A DNA stretch of 64,000 nucleotides from an uncultured Paraglaciecola sp. (GTDB lineage: Bacteria; Pseudomonadota; Gammaproteobacteria; Enterobacterales; Alteromonadaceae), in assembly GCA_947498355.1 (NCBI GenBank), contig CANMKA010000004.1, positions 62,001 through 126,000 on the forward strand, in the 5' to 3' direction. The notes below the pieces were generated by a model. That model searched no databases. It saw only the letters and a program-made list of their open reading frames with translations, and was not told the DNA's origin. Below, one piece after another: positions 42,316 through 51,790 of the stretch; the stretch's first letter is position 1, and the number at the start of each line of letters is the position of its first letter. The translations under genes were made by a program, and so were the position numbers.

Positions 42316-43941
42316 TTACGCCTTAGTGCAGGATCCTAGGTATATGCCGTGACCGGGAAAATTAACAATTTGCCCGACTTGTTGCGCCAGTTCTATGCAA
42401 TTAGGCAAGTTAATTTGTTGGCTGCGATCGGGCAATACTACAGATTGTTTTTCTGCACATAAATTAAAACAGCATATCCAGCGTTGTGTGTCGTCGTAGC
42501 GATAAAAACACAAAACTGTGTCATGTAAGTTAACGAACTCTATCTTGCCAAACTTGATCACCGCTTGTTTGGCGCGCCACGTCATCCAGGCTCGATAGAA
42601 GGCTAGGCATGAGGCTTGGTCTTGGCTTTGTTTGCCTACGGCCATGTTTTGATGGCATTGGGGAACCGGCAACCAAGGCGTGGCTTGGCTAAAGCCAGCA
42701 TGTTCTGCTTCTGAACACCAAGGCATAGGCGTACGGCAACCGTCTCGACCTTTAAAGGTGGGCCAAAATTCAATACCAAATGGATCTTGCAGCGCTTCAA
42801 ATGGCAGTTCGGCTTCGTGCAAACCTAGTTCTTCGCCTTGGTAACTGCACACAGAACCGCGCAAACTCGTGACTAAGGCGGTAAGCATTTTATTGAGTTG
42901 AACAGAATGAGCGTGCTCTTTGCCCCAGCGGCTTGCAACCCTAGCTACGTCATGGTTACTGATGGCCCAACAAGGCCAGCCATCTGTCATTTTGCTTTCT
43001 AGTTGCTCCACTGTGTCGCGAATGTGCGAAACGCTAAAATCGTCGGTCAATAACTCAAAACTATAGGCCATATGGAGTCGATTACCTTGGGTGTAATCGG
43101 CCATAGTCTGGATAGAGTCTTCTGAGCTAATTTCACCCAAAGCCACAGTGCCCGGGTAGCGGTCAAGAAGCGTGCGGATAGAAGCCATAAAGGCTAGGTT
43201 CTCTGGGCGGGTGTTGTTGTAGTAATGATATTGGTAGGCGTAGGGATTATCAGCCGAAAACCCTCGGCCATTGCGTTCGCTAATGGGTTTAGCAGGGTTG
43301 TCTCTAAGTTCTTGGTCGTTAAAGCAGAAATTAATCGCATCTAAACGCAGTCCATCTACGCCTTTTTTCAACCAAAACTCAATGTTGTCGAGTACTGCTT
43401 GCTGCACCTCTGGATTGTGAAAATTCAAATCTGGCTGCGACGTCAAAAAATTGTGTAGGTAATACTGTTGACGCCTTGAGTCCCATTGCCAACCCATTCC
43501 ACCAAAAATGGATAACCAGTTGTTGGGGGGGCTGCCATCGGGTTTAGAGTCGGCCCACATGTACCAGTCGGCTTTGGCATTGGTTTGGTTTTGTCTGCTT
43601 TCTTCGAACCAAGGATGCTGATCTGAGGTATGGCTGAGTACTTGATCTATCATGATCTTAATATTTAGGGCATGGGCTTCTTCGAGTAACCGATCGAAAT
43701 CGTCCATACTGCCAAACATAGGGTCGACCGCACGGTAATCACTGATGTCGTAGCCAAAATCACGCATTGGCGATTTAAAGAAGGGCGAGATCCAGATGGC
43801 ATCCACCCCTAAGCTTGCAATATAGGGTAGTTTTTTTCTTATGCCAGGGAGGTCACCAATACCATCAGCATTGCTGTCACAAAATGATCGGGGATAAATT
43901 TGATATATCACCGCTCCTTTCCACCAAAGCTCCTGACTCAT
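42316..43941 (-). CDS. GH13 alpha-glucosidase
   Basis: The protein has 541 residues without a signal peptide. It starts with WWKGAVIYQIYPRSF. The four GH13 regions are IMIDQVLSHTS, GLRLDAINF with the nucleophile aspartate, ALGEISSED with the acid glutamate, and WAISNHDVARV. The size and the QIYPRSFxDSNxDGxGD opening fit oligo-1,6- or alpha-1,4-glucosidases that split maltooligosaccharides in the cytoplasm. It is divergent from the MFS transporter gene and shares with it an intergenic region that contains a palindromic candidate operator. Confidence 0.93.
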   Translation of the reverse strand: MSQELWWKGAVIYQIYPRSFCDSNADGIGDLPGIRKKLPYIASLGVDAIWISPFFKSPMRDFGYDISDYRAVDPMFGSMDDFDRLLEEAHALNIKIMIDQVLSHTSDQHPWFEESRQNQTNAKADWYMWADSKPDGSPPNNWLSIFGGMGWQWDSRRQQYYLHNFLTSQPDLNFHNPEVQQAVLDNIEFWLKKGVDGLRLDAINFCFNDQELRDNPAKPISERNGRGFSADNPYAYQYHYYNNTRPENLAFMASIRTLLDRYPGTVALGEISSEDSIQTMADYTQGNRLHMAYSFELLTDDFSVSHIRDTVEQLESKMTDGWPCWAISNHDVARVASRWGKEHAHSVQLNKMLTALVTSLRGSVCSYQGEELGLHEAELPFEALQDPFGIEFWPTFKGRDGCRTPMPWCSEAEHAGFSQATPWLPVPQCHQNMAVGKQSQDQASCLAFYRAWMTWRAKQAVIKFGKIEFVNLHDTVLCFYRYDDTQRWICCFNLCAEKQSVVLPDRSQQINLPNCIELAQQVGQIVNFPGHGIYLGSCTKA

Positions 43942-44285
43942 GTTATACCTTTCTTAATACTTAAAACTCGATTGCGGCTTAGGTTAGAGATCTGGTTGGC
44001 TAAATTCAATCTTATGCAATCGTATGTAATTTGTCTTAATTTTCCCAATATTATCCGTTTAATTAATAAAAAATATATATTAATCATATTGTTAGAATGT
44101 ATTGGATAGTCGAAAAACGCTCCGTATTCGATTATTCGCAAGGGCTTGAATACGTATGCAGAAAATTGTCAATGAAAGGGCAGGGGCGATATATTGCAAC
44201 CCAATGTTAACATGAGTGCAAAGTGGTTAACCTATCTAGGCTTTAGGTCGTTGCTAAATAACCCGCTATTGGAGTGAGACAATTC
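43942..44285. promoter_or_regulatory. divergent maltodextrin promoter region with palindrome
   Basis: The gap between the alpha-glucosidase and MFS genes contains TGAATACGTATGCA at 44147-44160, a near-perfect palindrome around TACGTA. LacI-family regulators bind such 14- to 16-base palindromes, and a LacI gene lies 3.4 kb away in the same locus. I see no small frame or RNA gene in the rest, which is AT-rich. Confidence 0.55.
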
Positions 44286-45770
44286 ATGAATGAAAAACCG
44301 CAACTGTCGTTTTGGCAAATTTGGAATATGTGTTTTGGCTTTTTGGGGATCCAGTTTGGGTTTGCTTTACAAAACGCCAATGTTAGTCGGATTTTCGAAT
44401 CTTTGGGGGCTGAGATTGATGACATTCCTCTGTTATGGATTGCAGCGCCAGTGACGGGGCTGGTGGTACAACCCATAGTTGGCTACTTAAGTGATAACAC
44501 TTGGGGTAAGTTCGGACGCAGACGGCCTTTCTTTATTATTGGCGCTTTGTTAGCGTCAGTCTCTTTAGTTTTCATGCCAAACTCACCAAGCCTGTGGATA
44601 GCCGCAGGTATGTTGTGGGTACTCGATGCATCGATCAATATTTCTATGGAGCCTTTCAGAGCATTTGTGGGTGACAACCTAAACCAGCAACAGCGCCCAC
44701 TAGGTTATGCCATGCAGAGTTGGTTTATTGGAATTGGCGCAGTGGTTGCGTCTGCTCTGCCTTGGATGATGAGCAATTGGTTTGGGGTGAGCAATGAGGC
44801 TCCTGTGGGAGAAATTGCAGACTCGGTTAAGTATGCATTTTATTGGGGGGCGGCAGTCTTGCTCTTAGCTGTAGGTTGGACAACCCTGAGAAGCCGAGAG
44901 TATTCGCCTAAGCAGCTTGCCGAGTTTGATTCAGTGCCACAGCAAGCTGAGGCTAGTGATGAGTTGACGTCGCACAAGTTCAGTTTTCCAAGTGTGATGT
45001 TTATTGCCGCTGGAGCCAGTTTTACCCTAGCAATCAATATCTTGGGTTGGGAAAAACAGTTGTACATCTTGTCCATTGGCTTGTTAGTAGTAGGGGGCTG
45101 TTTTTGGTGTGCGGCCTTGCTCATAAATAAAGGCAAACACAGCAATGGTTTTGCTGTCGTGATGCACGATTTATTGAGTATGCCGACGACTATGAAACAC
45201 TTGGCTGTGGTGCAGTTTTTTAGTTGGTTTGCCTTGTTTGCTATGTGGATTTACAGCACTTCGGCCATTACTCGCTTTCATTTTGGAAGCCAGCTAGCCA
45301 ATGACTCAGCTTATAACCAAGGTGCGGACTGGGTAGGTGTATTGTTTGCTGCATATAATGGTTTTGCTGCCCTTGCTGCGATATTTATTCCAAAACTGGT
45401 GCAGCTCGTAGGAATACGTATGGCCCACAGTGTGAACTTGGGGTTGGGAGCCCTAGGGTTTTTGAGTATCACTTTGTTTCGTGATCCAGATTGGTTATTA
45501 CTCTCAATGCTGGGGGTGGGGTTTGCTTGGGCTTCTATTTTGTCGCTGCCGTATGCCATGCTTTCTAATAGCTTGCCTAGCCACAAAATGGGTATCTTTA
45601 TGGGGATTTTTAACTTCTTCATTGTGATCCCCCAGATTTTAGCCGCGAGTTTATTGGGTTTGGCACTCAAGTTGTTTGACGCAGATCCTATTCATGCCTT
45701 TTATTTGGCAGCTGTGAGCTTTGCGATTGCTGGGCTTTTCACTCTACGTACTAAACTTCACGCTGCTTAA
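44286..45770 (+). CDS. MFS sugar transporter, probably for maltose or maltodextrins
   Basis: I use the ATG at 44286; a GTG four codons upstream is possible. GGAG lies 11 bases before the ATG. The protein has 494 residues with about twelve helices. LQNANVSRIFESLGA near the start, APVTGLVVQPIVGYLSDNTWGKFGRRRPFF (loop 2-3 signature) and NISMEPFRAFVGDNL place it with the GPH/SLC45-like sugar transporters. These are common in marine Alteromonadales maltose loci. The outer-membrane lipoprotein amylase follows 13 bases downstream and the alpha-glucosidase is divergent, so maltooligosaccharide import is the likely role. Confidence 0.85.
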   Translation: MNEKPQLSFWQIWNMCFGFLGIQFGFALQNANVSRIFESLGAEIDDIPLLWIAAPVTGLVVQPIVGYLSDNTWGKFGRRRPFFIIGALLASVSLVFMPNSPSLWIAAGMLWVLDASINISMEPFRAFVGDNLNQQQRPLGYAMQSWFIGIGAVVASALPWMMSNWFGVSNEAPVGEIADSVKYAFYWGAAVLLLAVGWTTLRSREYSPKQLAEFDSVPQQAEASDELTSHKFSFPSVMFIAAGASFTLAINILGWEKQLYILSIGLLVVGGCFWCAALLINKGKHSNGFAVVMHDLLSMPTTMKHLAVVQFFSWFALFAMWIYSTSAITRFHFGSQLANDSAYNQGADWVGVLFAAYNGFAALAAIFIPKLVQLVGIRMAHSVNLGLGALGFLSITLFRDPDWLLLSMLGVGFAWASILSLPYAMLSNSLPSHKMGIFMGIFNFFIVIPQILAASLLGLALKLFDADPIHAFYLAAVSFAIAGLFTLRTKLHAA

Positions 45771-45783
45771 CTGGAGGCATATC

Positions 45784-47472
45784 ATGCGCCGATTTACCCT
45801 TACCACCCTTAGTTTTTTCTGTTCAGCCGCGTTAATTGGGTGCCAATCGGCCCCTGCGCAAAAGCCAAATAACCTGAGTCAAAGCAAAGCATACTTTGGT
45901 ACGCAAAATAGCTTTGCTAAAAACTCTATGTATTTTTTGATGACAGACAGGTTTGTCGATGGCGATCCCAGCAATAATTACCCAGAGCAGGGCGGGGAGC
46001 TGCCTACTTTTAATCGTGAATTAGTGAACCCAAACGGTGGACCCAATGCAAATGTTGGCTACATGGGAGGTGATTTTCAAGGCATAGTCAATAATATTGA
46101 TTACATAAAAGACATGGGTTTTAGTGCACTGTGGATCACCCCCATAGTCGATAATCCTGATATGGCATTTAATGGTGGTGAACAGATCACCTATGCTGGG
46201 CAATTTAAAGATGGCGGCAAAACCGGTTATCACGGCTATTGGGGAGTGAATTTTTTTAAAGAAGATGAACACTTAGTTTCACAAGGGCTGAACTACCAAG
46301 CCTTGAATAAAAAGCTGCAACAGCAAGGCATATTACCTGTGATGGACATAGTGTTAAATCACGGCTCTCCAGCGTATACCATGACGACCGACTTACCCAA
46401 GTTTGGCGAGATATATGACAAGCAAGGTAAGTTGATTGCTGACCATCAAAATTTGCATCCTACCAAGTTAGATAAAACTAACCCTTTGCATCAATTTTAT
46501 AATACTGCCCCTGATTTGGCTCAATTGTCGGATACGGATCCCGATAACCCTGCGGTACTCGATTATTTTGTTGACGCCTATTTACATTGGATTGAGCAAG
46601 GCGCTCAAGCTTTTCGAATCGACACTATACGTCATATGCCCCACAGTCTATGGAAACAGTTTAGCGATAGGATCCGCGCTAAACACCCAGGCTTTTTCAT
46701 GTTTGGAGAGAGCTTTGAGTACGAAGCGACCAAAGTTGCTCAACATACCTTACCGAAAAACGGTGAAATTAGTGTGCTGGATTTTCCCGGTCAGCGTGCC
46801 ATCACGCAAATATTTGAAAACCCTGAGTCGAACTACGCTGATATCCAGTCTTATTTGCATTTGACCCATGGCCCGTACCATAACCCATACGAACTCATGA
46901 CGTTTTATGACAATCACGATATGGCACGAATGAAGACTGACTCCCGTGGGTTTATTAATGCCAACAATTGGCTGTTTACCTCACGAGGAATACCCGTGTT
47001 GTACTATGGTTCTGAAGTCGGCTTTATGGTTGGTTTAAAAGAGCATGAGGGTAACCGCAATTATTTTGGTCAAGAGAATATCGAACAAGCATCAAGTCAC
47101 CCTATTTATCAGCAGCTAAAGCGGGTTAACTGGCTACGCCAGCGCACCCCAGCCTTGCAACGTGGCTTGCAAGTTAATTTGGCCTTTACTAAAGATACGG
47201 CGAGCTTTTTACGGGTGTTGGAGGAATCACAGATTAAGCAAACGGCGCTTGTTGTGCTGAATAAGTCTGACCAGCCTAAAACTATTCAATTAGATAAATG
47301 GCTATCAAACGGGGCGTGGCTGAGTCAGCTAAATGGCGGCACCAAAGTTGTGACTGATGGAAGTATGACTGTGGAGGTTGCGCCAAATAGCCTAGCCGTA
47401 TGGGTATTGAATCAGGCCAATAATGATACAGGTTTGTATCAAGAGTTGGACAGGTTGATGTCTAATAAGTAG
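45784..47472 (+). CDS. GH13 alpha-amylase family lipoprotein
   Basis: The start is the ATG at 45784, with TGGAGG about 8 bases upstream, because earlier codons lie in the transporter gene. The protein has 562 residues. A lipobox, ALIGC, ends the signal peptide, so it is lipid-anchored, probably in the outer membrane. The catalytic regions are VMDIVLNHGSP, AFRIDTIRHM (nucleophile Asp), MFGESFE (acid Glu) and FYDNHDMAR. It resembles cyclomaltodextrinase or amylases that cut starch fragments before uptake. It forms a transporter-amylase operon on the plus strand. Confidence 0.92.
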   Translation: MRRFTLTTLSFFCSAALIGCQSAPAQKPNNLSQSKAYFGTQNSFAKNSMYFLMTDRFVDGDPSNNYPEQGGELPTFNRELVNPNGGPNANVGYMGGDFQGIVNNIDYIKDMGFSALWITPIVDNPDMAFNGGEQITYAGQFKDGGKTGYHGYWGVNFFKEDEHLVSQGLNYQALNKKLQQQGILPVMDIVLNHGSPAYTMTTDLPKFGEIYDKQGKLIADHQNLHPTKLDKTNPLHQFYNTAPDLAQLSDTDPDNPAVLDYFVDAYLHWIEQGAQAFRIDTIRHMPHSLWKQFSDRIRAKHPGFFMFGESFEYEATKVAQHTLPKNGEISVLDFPGQRAITQIFENPESNYADIQSYLHLTHGPYHNPYELMTFYDNHDMARMKTDSRGFINANNWLFTSRGIPVLYYGSEVGFMVGLKEHEGNRNYFGQENIEQASSHPIYQQLKRVNWLRQRTPALQRGLQVNLAFTKDTASFLRVLEESQIKQTALVVLNKSDQPKTIQLDKWLSNGAWLSQLNGGTKVVTDGSMTVEVAPNSLAVWVLNQANNDTGLYQELDRLMSNK

Positions 47473-47594
47473 CCTGACTTATGGTAAATACCACTTTAGA
47501 CTTGTTGGTATAACCTGCCTTGCTAGAAAATAGTAGCGGTTTGAAATTTAAGGACAGGCTAAGTGTAAACGATGCGTCTAATCCAGTATTCAGA

Positions 47595-48623
47595 TTAGTT
47601 AGATTTTCGACAGGACTCCCTAACAATTAATTTAGCCGGAATTAAGGCTGATTCGACAGGTGTGTTATGGATTTGCTTGATCAAGGATTCAACCAATCTG
47701 TCTGCTGCTAATTTTGTATTTTGCTGCATAGTTGTTAGTTGTGGAGAGGTTAGATGAGCAACAGGAATATCATCGAACCCAGCCAAAGCAATATCGTCAG
47801 GGACAGATAAACCCTGACGATGAAATTGCGTTAAGGCCCCCACGGCTATCATGTCTGATGCACAAAACACGGCGTCTGGACGTTCATCGAGGCTAAGCAG
47901 AGTGCGCGCGGCGTCAGAGCCTGAGTCTTCTGTAGAGATAGCATCGATTTGCATGGTTTGGTTCACAGGTAAGTCTGCTTCGACGATAGCCTTACAATGG
48001 CCTTGGTAGCGAGCTTGAAATTCTGGGCAGTGAGCGTCAGCGCCGCCTAAAAAGGCAAACGATTTATGACCTTGTGCGATAAGGTGCTTGGTCATAACGT
48101 AGCCCCCATCAAAGTTGTCACAACCCAGTGAGACCCCTGTTTGGCCGTCTTCTACGCTGCCGTAGCGAACGAAATGGGTCTCTTGCTCCTTTAGTTGATT
48201 CAGTTTTTCTGCGTAATCTATGTAGTCACCATAGCCGAGTAAAATTAGCCCGTCGGCTTTAGATGCGTCCTCGTAATCGGCGTGCCAGTCTTCACTAAGT
48301 TGTTGAAATGAAACCAACAGGTCGTAACCGTTGACGGCTGCTGCGCGGGTGATACAGCCGAGCATAGACAAGAAAAACGGATTTATCATCGAATCATCAG
48401 AAGTCGGATCTTCAAATAACAGCAGGGCTAGGGTACCAGTATGTTGAGAACGTAAATTACTGGCATTTTTGTCTACCTTGTACTTTAGCTCTTTGGCAAG
48501 GCGTTGTATTTTTTGACGTGTTTCAGGGTTAACTAAAGGGCTATTGCGCAACGCCCTAGATACAGTGGATTGAGAAACGCCCGCTTGAAAGGCTATATCT
48601 AGAGATGTTGCTTTGTTTTTCAT
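47595..48623 (-). CDS. LacI-family transcriptional regulator, likely of the maltodextrin locus
   Basis: The protein has 342 residues. The amino-terminal helix-turn-helix TSLDIAFQAGVSQSTVSRAL and hinge helix (TRQKIQRLAKELKY) are classic LacI. The periplasmic-binding-protein-like sugar domain follows, with DAVFCASDMIAVGAL and IALAGFDDIPVAHLTSPQLTT. The position after the amylase gene suggests control by maltose or a maltodextrin. TACGTA-centred palindromes would be its sites. The regulon and ligand are inferred from location. Confidence 0.9.
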   Translation of the reverse strand: MKNKATSLDIAFQAGVSQSTVSRALRNSPLVNPETRQKIQRLAKELKYKVDKNASNLRSQHTGTLALLLFEDPTSDDSMINPFFLSMLGCITRAAAVNGYDLLVSFQQLSEDWHADYEDASKADGLILLGYGDYIDYAEKLNQLKEQETHFVRYGSVEDGQTGVSLGCDNFDGGYVMTKHLIAQGHKSFAFLGGADAHCPEFQARYQGHCKAIVEADLPVNQTMQIDAISTEDSGSDAARTLLSLDERPDAVFCASDMIAVGALTQFHRQGLSVPDDIALAGFDDIPVAHLTSPQLTTMQQNTKLAADRLVESLIKQIHNTPVESALIPAKLIVRESCRKSN

Positions 48624-48674
48624 TAGTCGTACAACTCGCTAACTTGATTAACAAAAATCCTACCACAAGCTGGC

Positions 48675-51600
48675 CTATGTTTGCTCGATAATCTGCTTAA
48701 TATGGGACGATTTTGTCGTTTCTTCGCGCATCACACGGTCAAAATCAGGCTCTGGTTCATGGGTTTGTGCAAGCAATACGTACAGATTTGGCAGTATGTA
48801 TAACGTGAACAAGGTGCCTATCATCATGCCTGCAACCAAAATCAAACCGATACTGTTTCGGGCTTCTGCCCCTGCACCTGTCACTAACATAAGGGGGAAG
48901 TGCCCTAGGACGGTGGCCGCAGTTGTCATGAGTATCGGGCGTAAACGTGAAGTAGCCGCGCCAGTTATGGCATCGAGTTTGTTATACCCATCTAGTTGCA
49001 GTTCTTTGGCAAATTCGACAATCAAAATCCCGTTTTTGGCAACCAATCCGACTAAGGTAATCAGGCCTATTTGTGAATAGATATTGACTGTGGTCATGCC
49101 CAAGAAAGGGAACAACATGGCCCCTGCTAAGGCTAGAGGAACAGAGCCTAACAACACCACCAGCGGGTCACGTAAGCTATTAAACTGCACCGCAAGTACA
49201 AAATACACAAACACCAAAGCCACGCCGAGTATTCCGACTAAACTGTTGCCGCCTTGTCGAATTTGTCTCGATTCTCCTGCGTAATCAATATTATACGACT
49301 CAGGCATAATACTGGTGGCGATGTTTTCTAATTCGGTTAAGGCTTGTTCTTTGGTGGTTGTGGGTAAAATTCCGCCATAAACCTTGAATGAGTTCTGCTG
49401 TGAAAAGCGCGTTAACGAGCGAGGGCCAGTTACTTTCTCTAACCTAGCAACAGCAGATAGAGGCAATAAATCGCCATTTGGCGTAGTAATTTGTAAATCG
49501 AGCAGGCCATCTGGGGTCGTTCTGTCTTCGTCCTTAAGCATAGGGATCACTTTGTAAGAGCGTCCGCCTAAATTAAAGCGATTGACAAAATTACCTGACA
49601 GCAAGGTCGACATTTGTAAGTTGATGTCGTTTAAGTTCATGCCTAAATCGGCGACTCTCTGCCTGTCTATGACGAGTCTGGCTTGAGGTAAGTCGATTTT
49701 CAAGTCGGTATCGGCAAACATAAATTGACCACTACCAAAGGCTGCTCCGACTATCTGGTTGGCATACTGCACCATTTTTTCTGGTGAATCTGGTGAAGTG
49801 ACAATCATCTCGACGTCGAAGTTACCCGCAGTGGGCAAAGGGGGAGGCAATACGGGTAGGGCGCGAATACCAGGCACAGAGGATACGCGACCGAATACTT
49901 CTCCGAGCTTTTCGGCTGTGGTGTAATCCCGCTCGTCGCTAGGTACAAAATCAATACCGCCAAAGCCACCAGAAGGCATGACGATTTGCCACATTTCGTC
50001 GCCACCCTCTATGGATAGGAGGTTTTCGACTATTTGATTCATGTTTTTATCACTGTAGGCCAAAGATGACTCGGGAGGTGTTTGCGCAATAATGACTATC
50101 GTGCTTTGATCTTCTGTTGGGGCGAGTTCTTTTTTTGACTCTTGGTAAAAAGGTATGGTTAACAAACTGACAAAAAGTGCTGCGGCGATTAACTGAGGAC
50201 GCCAAGACAGTGCTAGCTTGAGTTGTTTGGCATACAGCTGCTCTAATTTAGAAAATTGGTTATTGACCCAATGGGTGATTTTGCCCTCTTTTCCTCCTTC
50301 TGGCGACAAGTATGCGCTCATGATAGGTGATAAGGTTAGCGCGACTAAGCCAGAAAACAATACGGCTATGGCGAGGGTGAACACAAACTCTTTGAACAAC
50401 ATACCCGTTAAACCCGACATAAAACCAATGGGTGCATATACCGCCGCTAGTGTGATCGTCATGCCGATTATGGGTTTTAATAATTGCCGTGAGCTTTTGA
50501 GGGCTGCGGGGATTCGGCCCATGCCTTGGCGCATATATTTGGCCACGTTTTCTACTACAACTATGGCGTCGTCAACCACTAGACCAACGGATAATACTAT
50601 GGCTAATATAGTGAGTAGATTTAACGAGAACCCCATAAGAGCCATAGTCGCCATTGCGCCCAAAATTGAAATTGGAATGGTGATCAGCGGCACGATTGCG
50701 GTTCGAAACGAGCCCATTAACGCCACAATCACAATGCCCACTAAAATCACGGTTTCGGCTAAGGTGGTAAAGATTTCTCGAATTGCATCGCGCATATACA
50801 AGGTTGCGTCGTAGGCAAAGCCAATTTTAGTGTCGCCAACTAGCGTAGGATTTAATTTAGCGACTGCTTTGTATAGCTCGTCGCCTATGGCAATTTCGTT
50901 AGCTCCGGGTAAAGGCCAAACTGAGATATAGATAGATTGGCGTGTATTGAACTTAGCATTAATCGTGCCCTCTGATTCTGCCAGTTCGACGGTTGCTATA
51001 TCGCCTATAGTGATATTACTCCCATCAACATTTTTGACTATTAATTGGGTAAAGTCTTGCTCATCTTTCATCAAGGTATTGGCGATTAAGTCAATGCGTT
51101 GTTTCTGGTTTTCACTTTGACCGATAGTGGCAGAGACGTTATTGCTCAGCAGTGCATTTCTCACGTCTACAGAACTTAAGTTAAAGGCGGCTAGCTTATC
51201 TGGATCAATCCAAATGCGCATGGCGGGGGCACGTCCGCCTTCAAGTCCAACCCTTTGCACACCTTTGATTGAGGCTAAAATAGGGTTAACTTGGTTCGTC
51301 AGGTAATCAGTCAGTTGTTCACGAGACATTTCTTTAGAATCAACGTCTAAATAAAAGCTGGCGTGAGGGCGATCGGCACGGCGAACCGATACAGCAGGAT
51401 CTTCTGCACCTTGGGGGAGTTCGAATTTTATTTGGCTTAAGCGTGTCGATAATTCGGCCAGTGCCATGGTACTGTTTTGATTCAGTTCTAAAAATAAGGT
51501 GACTGTGCTGCTTCCTGCAACAGAGTTAGATTCAATGTAATCAATGCCAGGTACGGACGAAGCTGCACGCTCAATCGGTTCGGTTACAAAGCCTTGAATT

Positions 51601-51788
51601 TCTTTGGCTGAAGCACCTACATAAAAGGTGCGGATTTCGATGGATGAACTTTCGATCTGAGGATACTGCAAAATCGGCAGTTTGGTTGCTGCCAACAGGC
51701 CGATTAGTACTATGACCAAAGACAGCACTATTGCTAGCACAGGTTTGGTCACAAACATATCCATGATGCTCTTTTTGCTATGGTCCAT
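48675..51788 (-). CDS. RND efflux transporter permease, HAE1-type
   Basis: The protein has 1037 residues. The opening is MFVTKPVLAIVLSLVIVLIG, with two large periplasmic loops and twelve helices in the usual 1 + 5 pattern per half. The proton-relay aspartates are in VGLVVDDAIVVVENV, and the other half has SQIGLITLVGLVAKNGILIVEFA. RAASSVPGIDYIESNS in the porter domain is typical of AcrB/MexB relatives. It exports drugs, detergents or metabolites together with the adaptor encoded 2 bases upstream. No outer-membrane channel gene is adjacent, so a shared TolC is expected. Confidence 0.93.
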   Translation of the reverse strand: MDHSKKSIMDMFVTKPVLAIVLSLVIVLIGLLAATKLPILQYPQIESSSIEIRTFYVGASAKEIQGFVTEPIERAASSVPGIDYIESNSVAGSSTVTLFLELNQNSTMALAELSTRLSQIKFELPQGAEDPAVSVRRADRPHASFYLDVDSKEMSREQLTDYLTNQVNPILASIKGVQRVGLEGGRAPAMRIWIDPDKLAAFNLSSVDVRNALLSNNVSATIGQSENQKQRIDLIANTLMKDEQDFTQLIVKNVDGSNITIGDIATVELAESEGTINAKFNTRQSIYISVWPLPGANEIAIGDELYKAVAKLNPTLVGDTKIGFAYDATLYMRDAIREIFTTLAETVILVGIVIVALMGSFRTAIVPLITIPISILGAMATMALMGFSLNLLTILAIVLSVGLVVDDAIVVVENVAKYMRQGMGRIPAALKSSRQLLKPIIGMTITLAAVYAPIGFMSGLTGMLFKEFVFTLAIAVLFSGLVALTLSPIMSAYLSPEGGKEGKITHWVNNQFSKLEQLYAKQLKLALSWRPQLIAAALFVSLLTIPFYQESKKELAPTEDQSTIVIIAQTPPESSLAYSDKNMNQIVENLLSIEGGDEMWQIVMPSGGFGGIDFVPSDERDYTTAEKLGEVFGRVSSVPGIRALPVLPPPLPTAGNFDVEMIVTSPDSPEKMVQYANQIVGAAFGSGQFMFADTDLKIDLPQARLVIDRQRVADLGMNLNDINLQMSTLLSGNFVNRFNLGGRSYKVIPMLKDEDRTTPDGLLDLQITTPNGDLLPLSAVARLEKVTGPRSLTRFSQQNSFKVYGGILPTTTKEQALTELENIATSIMPESYNIDYAGESRQIRQGGNSLVGILGVALVFVYFVLAVQFNSLRDPLVVLLGSVPLALAGAMLFPFLGMTTVNIYSQIGLITLVGLVAKNGILIVEFAKELQLDGYNKLDAITGAATSRLRPILMTTAATVLGHFPLMLVTGAGAEARNSIGLILVAGMMIGTLFTLYILPNLYVLLAQTHEPEPDFDRVMREETTKSSHIKQIIEQT

Positions 51789-51790
51789 AA

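Noticed and set aside
45721..45783. Longer start of the lipoprotein amylase within the transporter gene
   Set aside because: The lipobox signal peptide begins at ATG 45784, with a good ribosome-binding site just upstream.
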